Below, one piece after another: positions 57,307-64,000 of a stretch of 64,000 bases of DNA (position 1 is the stretch's first letter; every line of letters begins with the position of its first letter). The position numbers were made by a program, and so were the translations under genes. Source of the stretch: Haematobia irritans (lineage: Eukaryota > Arthropoda > Insecta > Diptera > Muscidae); NCBI RefSeq assembly GCF_050003625.1, contig NC_134397.1:280110070-280174069 (forward strand), written 5' to 3'. Below the pieces are notes generated by a model. The model searched no databases, had not been told where the DNA came from, and was given only the letters and a program-made list of their open reading frames with translations.

Positions 57307-57535
57307 CTGCTTTCCCTATTGCCCGACGTATTGGCCATCCCTATCAGAATCGTACACCTCCCAAGCGAAAAAAGCCACGCACCTCATTCACTCGCATCCA
57401 GGTGGCCGAGTTAGAAAAGCGGTTTCACAAGCAAAAATATTTGGCATCTGCGGAAAGAGCGGCTCTGGCGCGAGGTTTAAAAATGACTGATGCCCAAGTG
57501 AAGACATGGTTCCAGAATCGACGAACGAAATGGAG
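57307..57535 (+). CDS. C15: C15/clawless coding exon 3 (homeodomain)
   Basis: It carries the last two bases of codon 183 to the second base of codon 259. The conserved TLX pre-homeodomain block [17 protein letters not shown] (185-201) is followed by the homeodomain from R203, counting F210 as position 8 and W250 as position 48. Visible key residues are R5, F8, L16, F20, Y25, Thr47, Q50 and N51. Thr at 47 is diagnostic of the TLX/HOX11 class. Together with the block HPYQNRTPP it identifies the gene as Drosophila C15 (clawless), a nuclear DNA-binding factor of leg-tip and amnioserosa development (family knowledge). The exon ends TGGAG before the donor GTAAGT, splitting codon 57 of the homeodomain. 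The last residues must come from an exon beyond the window. The ATG at 57276 lies in the intron and is not a start. Confidence 0.97.
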
Positions 57536-57540
57536 GTAAG

Positions 57541-58844
57541 TCAAATAATTCATCATCAGTATTGATCTAAGAATATAAATGGAAATGATTAAAGCAACGT
57601 GAAAATATGCTTCTGCTAATTGTGGAGATAAGTTCCTATTTCTCATATATTTTTTTATTATCAATTAAGTGAATGAAATTACATGATTTTCCTAAAGAAA
57701 GTGATCTTGCAGTTACTGTGGGAGACATTATTTAATTTACACCTCGTTGAACCAATACAACAATTAGAAAATTTAGCTTTGTTTTTAAATTCAAAATTTC
57801 ATTCATTTTATCGAAACTCCTGAAATGTTATATAAAATATCCTTTATTTTATTTACATGCAATGGAATCAACTATAAGCCCAGATATAAAATAATTTGTC
57901 TCCAATATTAATAAAAATACTCAACATGACAAAAATAATTATATATCATAAGAGATACATACATATGTTACATTCGAATTAATTTCCATAGTGTTGCTAT
58001 ACTAAAACATATGAAATATATTAGCAGCGATTATGTCATTATTGGAACATCATTAATTAATTCATAATGAAAGTCAGACGATTGATAGGCTATTTAGGAC
58101 AAACCCCAACAGGCTTATGAAACACAAATAAATATTTTTATCTTCCATCTCTAATGAGCCATTAATTGTCGATAGTTGATTTACTAATATTTTTATGGCA
58201 ATTCGATACTAATGACACGTGAAATAAAAGCGCGAATAATACCGACATTTTGGATTTTGTTCATCACTATTTGACATTGGAATTCTAATGTTTGGTAATA
58301 GTCAATTAAAATCGTATCAAAATTTATTTCAGGCCATTTAGCTATACATGACTGACCCGATAATCGATGTCAACAGAAATGATAATCATTAGATCCCCCC
58401 TAAAAAATGAAAATGTCGAGAGTGCCACATGCAACTACATTTCAATAGACTAGGTAATTTAGTAGTTCATACTAAATGAGCTATGCAAATGAAAATGTGA
58501 ACTTTGCATAGCTGATGATATTTTATATATCATTGAAAAATAAAATATTTAAAAAAATATATATATATTTCTCAATATAGAATTTCTTAATTAGCGAAGC
58601 AAACTTCATTTGCAAGTTTTTTTGATAAACGGGATTATTTCATTCATTCCCGATTCCCCGCTAAAAATAAAAATAAAGGTATTTTACTTTGAAGCGAAAT
58701 TTTATTTCAGGATATGTGAAATAAAGCCACATATCCTGAAATTAAATTAAGCCACTTGACATGAATGAATTAGCCTATGAAAAATGATAAAATGGTCTTA
58801 TTAATTCTGTCGAACAAATGTTCCTGTTTCTTGGAGACAACAAC
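57541..58844. other. Intron 3 proximal DNA, AT-rich, nothing recognised
   Basis: No repeat copy and no gene. Several TAAT words as expected from composition. Confidence 0.4.
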
Positions 58845-59370
58845 AACAGTTTTCTTTTCTGGGGAATCAAATTTTAAAGAAACAACGTTTTCTTTTGAGG
58901 CAAACAATTTCTTTAAAACCAAATAACAAATATTAGAGACAATCGTTGCAACACTTGTCCTTAGGTAAGGTTAGGTTAAGTATAGGTGCAGCCCGATATT
59001 TCAGGCTCACTTAGACTATTCAGTGCATTGTGATACCACAGTGGTGAACTTCTCTTTTATCACTGTGTGCTACCCGATTCTATATTAAGCTCAATGTCAA
59101 GGGACCTTCTTTTTATAGCCGAGTCCGTACGGCGTTCAACATTCCAGTGAAACCACTTAGAAAAGCTTTGAAACACTCAAAAATGTCACCAGCATTACAG
59201 AGGTGGGATAATACACCGCTGAAACTTGTGGGAAAAAGCAATCCATGACCCTGTGTATGCAAAGCGGGCATGCTAACCATTGCACCATGGTGGCTCCCGT
59301 GGTATCCTTAATTCGGGTTTATTTGCTCTTAAAGAAAATGCTTTACAACAAAGGGGAATTTCGGTCAGGA
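58845..59370 (+). repeat. CTTTAAAG interspersed repeat hosting a SINE
   Basis: TTTTCTTTTCTGGGGAATC...AGAGACAATCGTTGCAAC continues after the SINE as TTAATTCGGGTTTATTTGCT and CTTAAAGAAAATGCTTTAC. Other copies lie at 33960-34115 and 63725-63920. Confidence 0.6.
58964..59298 (-). repeat. tRNA-derived SINE
   Basis: Tail GGTAAGGTTAGGTTAAG, complete body and head GGGAGCCACCATGGTGCAAT. TCCTTA at 58958-58963 and 59305-59310 may be the duplication, with a few extra bases after the head. The region around the B box has a deletion (GGATTGCTTTTTCCC in place of the expected sequence), so Pol III activity is unlikely. Confidence 0.85.
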
Positions 59371-59504
59371 GGAAAGCTATTATTTCTATGATATGTTCTA
59401 TACTTTAAAGATATTGAAGATATATCGTGCGTAAGATCCAGTTTTGCGTGAAAGAATACTTAACCTTAATAAATTCGTGGACAAAGATATTTTTTATTGA
59501 TTCC

Positions 59505-60925
59505 TTTTTATACCCTCCACCATAGGAAGGGGGTATATTAACTTTGTCATTCCGTTTGTAACACATCGAAATATTGCTCTAAGTATATATATTCTGGGTC
59601 GTGGTGAAATTCTGAGTCGATCTGAGCATGTCCGTCCGTCTGTTGAAATCACGCTAACTTCCGAACGAAACAAGCTATCGACTTGAAACACAAGTAGTTG
59701 TTATTGATGTAGGTCGAGTGGTATTGAAATGGACCATATCGGTCCACTTTTACGTATAGCCCCCATATAAACGGACCCCCAAATTTGGCTTGCGATTGCT
59801 CTAAGAGAAGCCAATTTCATCCGATCCGGCTGAAATTTGGTACATGGTGTTAGTATATGGTCTCTAATGACCATAGCCCCCATATGAAACGATCCCCCGA
59901 TTTGGCTTGCGGAGCCTCTAAGAGAAGCAAATTTCATCCGATCCGGCTGAAATTTGGTATATGGTGTCAGTAAATGGTCTCTAATGATCAATCACAAATT
60001 GGTCCACATCGGTCCATAATCTTATATAGCCCCCATATAAACCGATCAGCAGATTTGACCTCCGGATCCTCTTGGAAGACCAAAATTCATCTGATTCAGT
60101 TGATATTTGGTACGTGGTGTTAATATATGGCCCCAAACACCCATGCAAAAATTGGCCTAAATCGGTCAATAATTATATATAGGCCCCATATATACCGATC
60201 CCCAGATACAGAATCCGGAGCCCCTTGGAAGCACCAATTCATCCGATACGGTTGAAATTAGGTACGGGATGTTAGTATATGGTATCCACCAACCATGCAG
60301 GAATTGGTTCATATCAGTCCATAATTATATATAGCCCCCATATAAACCCCAAATTTGACCTCCTGTTCCTTTTGGAGAAGCAAAATTCATCCGATCTGGA
60401 ATGAAATGAAATGAAATTAAATTTGGTACGTGATGGTAGTATATGATATTTAACAGCCATGCCAAAAGTGGTCCATATCAGTCCATAATCATATATAGCC
60501 CCCATATAAACCGATTCCGAGATTTGGTTGTGCTAGTATATGGCCGTTAACAACCATGCCTAACTAGGTCCATATCGATCTATAGTTATATATAACCCTC
60601 AGATAAATCGATCCCGAATCACACAAAAATTGGTCCATATCAAGTTCATAATTCTGTATAGCCCCCATATAAGCGACCCGCATATTTCAATTTCCACGTC
60701 GATTCGTAATTATTTGTAGACTTACCTATACATAACTTTTTTGTTTAATATATACCACGTATGGACTAACTCACAATTTAGAAAACGATGTTAAGAAGTT
60801 TTAAGATACCACAACCCAAGTAATTCGATTATGGATGACAGTCTTTCGTAGAAGTTTCTACGCAATCCATGGTGGAGGGCACGGCTTGGCCGAACTTACG
60901 GCCGTATATACTTGTATATTTATTC
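59505..60925 (-). repeat. 153-bp reiterated element, second type, full length
   Basis: It begins TTATACCCTCCACCATAGG and ends CCATGGTGGAGGGCACGGC, then ACGGCCGTATATACTTG; ACCCTCCACCAT and ATGGTGGAGGG are inverted. Units with AGCCCCCATATAAACCGATC start near 59875, 60028, 60181 and 60333, 152-153 bp apart; a further unit at 60497 follows after an ATGAA-type insertion. Short minus-strand open frames cross the units. Confidence 0.75.
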
Positions 60926-60979
60926 ATTGATTCATTATTAAGTTACAATTAACATTTTAACTTAAAATATAGACAGCTA

Positions 60980-61508
60980 CACTGAAAAAATATTGACCTA
61001 ATATGAAAGATTGTGCAACCTAAATTTATGTTAAGGACAATTTTCTTTAAAATAATGAAGTTTTTATTAAAAGAAAGTTTATATTCTTTGTAAGAAAAAT
61101 TTTTTCATTAAGTTTAGGACACGAATCTTGGAATTTCGCGTCTCTCCGTTAAAGTCGCAGGTCTTTGAACTAAGGAAATTAACATTAAGAAAAGCATTCT
61201 TGATTTAAAGAAGTCGTCTTTAAATTTACTAGATTTAAGATAAAAGCAATTCAAATATAGGCTACGACTTATATTGATACTTTTGTACTTTAATGAACTT
61301 TTTTTTTGGAATTAAGACAATATTTTGTATTTTGCAGTATCTGTTATAATCTGTATCCTACTCTAATTTCATTTATCTTAGATTTAAAACTAGATAGGTT
61401 CCTATAAATGCCTTTATTTCAAAGAAGCCACATTTTGGCTCAGAATCAATACCACAATCTTTAAGAGAAGGTCAACATCTTTGGATCCAAATTAACTCAT
61501 TTAGAGTG
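60980..61508 (+). mobile_element. TTAAAG TIR element, complete copy
   Basis: TA at 60978-60979 and 61509-61510. The left end is CACTGAAAAAATATTGACC; the right end is the inverse of CACTCTAAATGAG. It is 529 bp and non-coding. Internal marker words are AAAGTCGCAGGTCTTTGAAC, ATATAGGCTACGACTTAT and GGCTCAGAATCAATACC. Confidence 0.8.
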
Positions 61509-61510
61509 TA

Positions 61511-62498
61511 TGACAACTAATGTCATAAGCTCGCAAGAGGTATATGCTTCCCAGTATTAATCTTCCCAGTATTTATTGTAATATAAAAATGAAAATCCAA
61601 TGCAGAACTTATGAGCATCTACAAATCAAAATGCTCTGAAATAAAATAAACCATTTGTGTATGAAATTTTCATGAAATTCACTGTAACTTTTCGCTGCTA
61701 TGAAAATATTTAAATTTACATGTTCGTTATTTGCCAACATTTTAGTATGAGTATGCATGCAAGTAATTCGAAAGGGCTCATTGAAATCGCAATAACCAAT
61801 TATTATTCAAATTCAATTACCATTGTTAACATTGTCATCAGAGTCCGGCTAAATAACAATATACCATGTCCTCAATCATTAAATGGAGGGTAGCTCCTAT
61901 TTGCCTCCTTATCATGGTGACAAAATCAACTTCATTCAAAAAATAATGGAGAAGCAAATGGCAACCGTCCAAATGAAAAATATTGTGGAAATAATCATCC
62001 ACTAAAATACACAAATTAATGTGGGCCAATTAAAATGGAATTCATAATTTAGTTAGTGGTCGTGGCCATTTGGCGACTGAGCCATAATAGCATGGCGATG
62101 TGTGATTAAATGTTTCTCTTGGCAAATGGACAAATATAGTGACGAGGAGTCATTAAGGCTCTAAATTTCCTTTAACGGCGAGGCCTTTTCTAAATGGCAA
62201 TGTGATGTGGTTGTCGTCTTATCGAAATAGTTCTCATTAAGCTAGTCTCAATTGCAGCCATGGTCATGATGGTGTAGCCATTTCTTTTTTCGTTTTATTT
62301 TATTTACTCAACCATTGCTTTCTGCATATGGAATTCGATTAAGAAAAAAACATCCATTTCATCCCCTTTTGTTTAAATGGTCCCAATACTTTGGGGGTTG
62401 ATTTGCATGTGAAATGGTTTCGCCCCAATGAAGAATTTATACTGTGATAATTGTTGTAACTATTGAAATGAGCTGAGTTTTGCAGTATTTCATGCAGG
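61511..62498. other. Intron 3 DNA, apparently single copy
   Basis: No repeats. Open frames at 61838-62029 and 62339-62605 (minus) are unrecognised. Confidence 0.4.
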
Positions 62499-62500
62499 TA

Positions 62501-63374
62501 CACGCAAAGAAAAAAAAACGTTTGGAAAACGTGTACCGAAAATGTTTTTCTTTTGTTAGAGTTTTTTGAATTGCTTCGAAAAGTGTACACTTTTATCACC
62601 AACAAACTTCGTTTGTTACAACATTTTTATTTTTTCAACAAAATTTTTTTTGTTGAACCAACAACACAGTCCATTTTGTTTATATCAAACACTGTTTTTT
62701 TCTGACTTTTGGTCCTTAATAAGACACATTTTACAGTTCATAGTAAACATTTAATATAGTAGAATGTAATGTTGAACATTTTTTCGGAATCTTCCGACCA
62801 TATCTGAAATATATGTAAAAAAAATTGATCGAACCCACGACCCTTGGCATGCAAGTCGGACGTAGCAACCACTGCTCCACGGTGCCCAACTAAATGTATT
62901 TTTCTCTTAAATAAACTTTGTTTAATCTGCTCGTGGGCGCCGCAAGCTATGCTATATAAATATAACTTATATGGGTATTTGTCTATTGATGACAATAACG
63001 GCTACATAGCTCAGTGGATAGTGTGTTGGCTTACAAATTGCATGGTCCGCAGTTCGATTCTCCGTCCAGGCGAAAAATTTATAAAATCGTATAATTTCTT
63101 CTACATTGTTTGTATTACAGAAAAATGTGCTAAGAACTAAAAAACATCGTGGAAGTGAGAAAGATGTGAGGGAAAGTGCAATTAGCCAGTATAAAATATT
63201 TTTTTGAGTTAGTCTTTATGAAATTGTTTTTACATCCTGGAAAAGGATAACCGTTTATCACAAAAAGTATATACTTTTCTTCCAAATACACTTCCTTTCA
63301 ACGAAAAGCAAATGAGAAACGAACTTTGTTTGTCTAAAATTTCGTTTGGGAGGAAAGAATTATTTTTTTGCGTG
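62501..63374 (+). mobile_element. tRNA-pair TIR element, copy F, complete
   Basis: TA at 62499-62500 and 63375-63376. The left end is CACGCAAAGAAAAAAAAACG; the right end is the inverse of CACGCAAAAAAATAATTC, 874 bp in all. Module 1 (62826-62888, -) has B box GGTTCGATC. Module 2 (62998-63075, +) has A box TAGCTCAGTGG and B-box-like AGTTCGATTCT. The two modules lie back to back with about 110 bp between them, so Pol III transcripts from them would run outward toward both ends. Best reference copy of the family. Confidence 0.88.
62998..63075 (+). other. tRNA-Val-like module 2 (copy F)
   Basis: Perfect A box, near-perfect B box, anticodon-like loop CTTACAA, and downstream GTCCAGGCGAAAA. The acceptor stem is not complementary, so it is not a functional tRNA. 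Confidence 0.6.
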
Positions 63375-63376
63375 TA

Positions 63377-64000
63377 GAAACCTACGGAACTTACAATAAA
63401 TTTTATGTAGCTCTTTTAGGCTTTAACTGTGAGTTAACAAAAAGTACATTTAATATATGTTTTTTCTTGCTTAATTTTAACTGAAAAAAAATCTTACAAT
63501 TAAGTTCCTAACTGACATGTCAGTATAAAGTCTAGATTATATACCCGTCCTTTATTCTGTTTAAAAGTTGTTAGCTATCTTAACTCTGACGGATCTTCAT
63601 GAAAATGTTGGTTTGGTTTTTGTTGGTTAAACAAAATTTGATTCCGGGTAAATATTTTAATAAGATTGACCACTATTAAAATTATTAAATTAATTATAAC
63701 ATAATCTTCATATCCTACATTGAAGAAAAATTTTCTTTTCTGAAGAACGAAGTTTTAGACAAGCAAAGTTTTCTTTTGACGCTAAAGAATTTTCTTTAAA
63801 GGTAAATAAAAAGAATTAGAGACAATCGTTGAATCGCATATCATAAATTTGAGTTTGTTTGGTCTAAAAGAAAATACTTTATAAGAAATTTCCTTTGTCA
63901 ACAATTTCGTCTGGGTGAATTAAAATTGTATCTCCTCGTCGTGCGGTTGAAGTTTGAGGCTAATAAAATTCATATGGGTCTAATTTAATCTATGTACCAG
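63377..64000. other. Intron 3 DNA with a CTTTAAAG-family fragment
   Basis: 63725-63920 matches the repeat at 58845 (TTTTCTTTTCTGAAGAACG, AGAGACAATCGTTGAA, CTAAAAGAAAATACTTTAT). The rest is AT-rich and unrecognised. Confidence 0.5.

Larger units (their letters stand above)
57536..64000 (+). other. C15: C15 intron 3, incomplete
   Basis: It starts at donor GTAAGT and does not end in the window. I searched by eye for a continuation beginning with an Arg-completing base and the expected Gln-Thr-Ala-Glu-Glu-Arg-like sequence and found none. The intron is at least 6.4 kb. Confidence 0.7.

Noticed and set aside
57276..57539. 87-codon open frame starting at ATG 57276, as an independent homeobox gene start
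   Set aside because: The first ten codons lie before a clear acceptor (CTTCTCCCATTACAG at 57292-57306), and exon 2 joins in phase to the position after it.
62998..63075. Functional tRNA-Val gene
   Set aside because: Promoter boxes and anticodon-like loop are present, but the acceptor stem does not pair and the module occurs only inside a repeated element.
57536..64000. Search for the last C15 exon
   Set aside because: No sequence encoding the expected end of the homeodomain and the following Glu/Arg-rich segment was seen in any frame. It is probably beyond the window.
1..64000. CRISPR array, bacterial operon or endogenous virus
   Set aside because: The direct repeats have TE structure and no regular spacers. 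Intron-exon structure is eukaryotic. No viral envelope or polymerase sequence was seen; the only retroelement is copia-type without envelope.

Overview
The window is nuclear DNA of a higher fly, most likely a muscid of the stable fly/horn fly group. Three observations support this. Exons on the + strand encode a protein readily recognised as the T-cell-leukaemia-homeobox (TLX) orthologue called C15 or clawless in Drosophila. One mariner copy has a terminus and protein that look almost identical to the Himar1 element first described from the horn fly Haematobia irritans. The core promoter proposed for the gene fits the Drosophila Inr+DPE type. The species call is an inference; no species-specific marker gene is present.

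Layout. Bases 1-30,700 are intergenic and dominated by nested transposable-element relics. The flank nearest the gene (30,700-31,856) is comparatively repeat-poor. C15 follows: proposed start site 31,857, coding exon 1 at 32,301-32,452, intron 1 of about 10.2 kb, exon 2 at 42,624-43,018, intron 2 of about 14.3 kb, and exon 3 at 57,307-57,535 carrying almost the whole homeodomain. Intron 3 runs off the window. The exon with the last homeodomain residues and the C-terminus is not visible here. The exons join in frame into 258 complete codons plus two bases, with an eh1 (Groucho-type) motif, a Pbx/Exd-type LTW motif and a homeodomain with Thr47. No other homeobox gene or other host gene was recognised.

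Repeats. At least 12 copies of a tRNA-derived SINE have perfect A and B boxes in the best copies and a tail of CCTAA/TTAGG units; several have clear target-site duplications (TSDs). A composite TIR element of about 875 bp carries two divergent tRNA-like modules. Several further TIR families, otherwise unrelated in sequence, share CAC...GTG termini and mostly TA duplications. Diverged arrays share a period of 153 bp. There are also two mariner lineages, a Tc1/mariner-type fragment, a broken copia-type retrotransposon, a hAT-type non-autonomous element and two pogo-like MITEs. Insertions are nested up to three deep, which gives a relative chronology.

Function. The only host gene supported is C15, a transcription factor. 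It is built over very large introns that are loaded with mobile elements, mostly in either orientation and not disturbing the exons. All element-encoded proteins seen are broken. Family names such as 'tRNA-pair element' or 'ATATG element' are working labels made for this window. Target-site and boundary coordinates were read by eye and could be off by a base or two.
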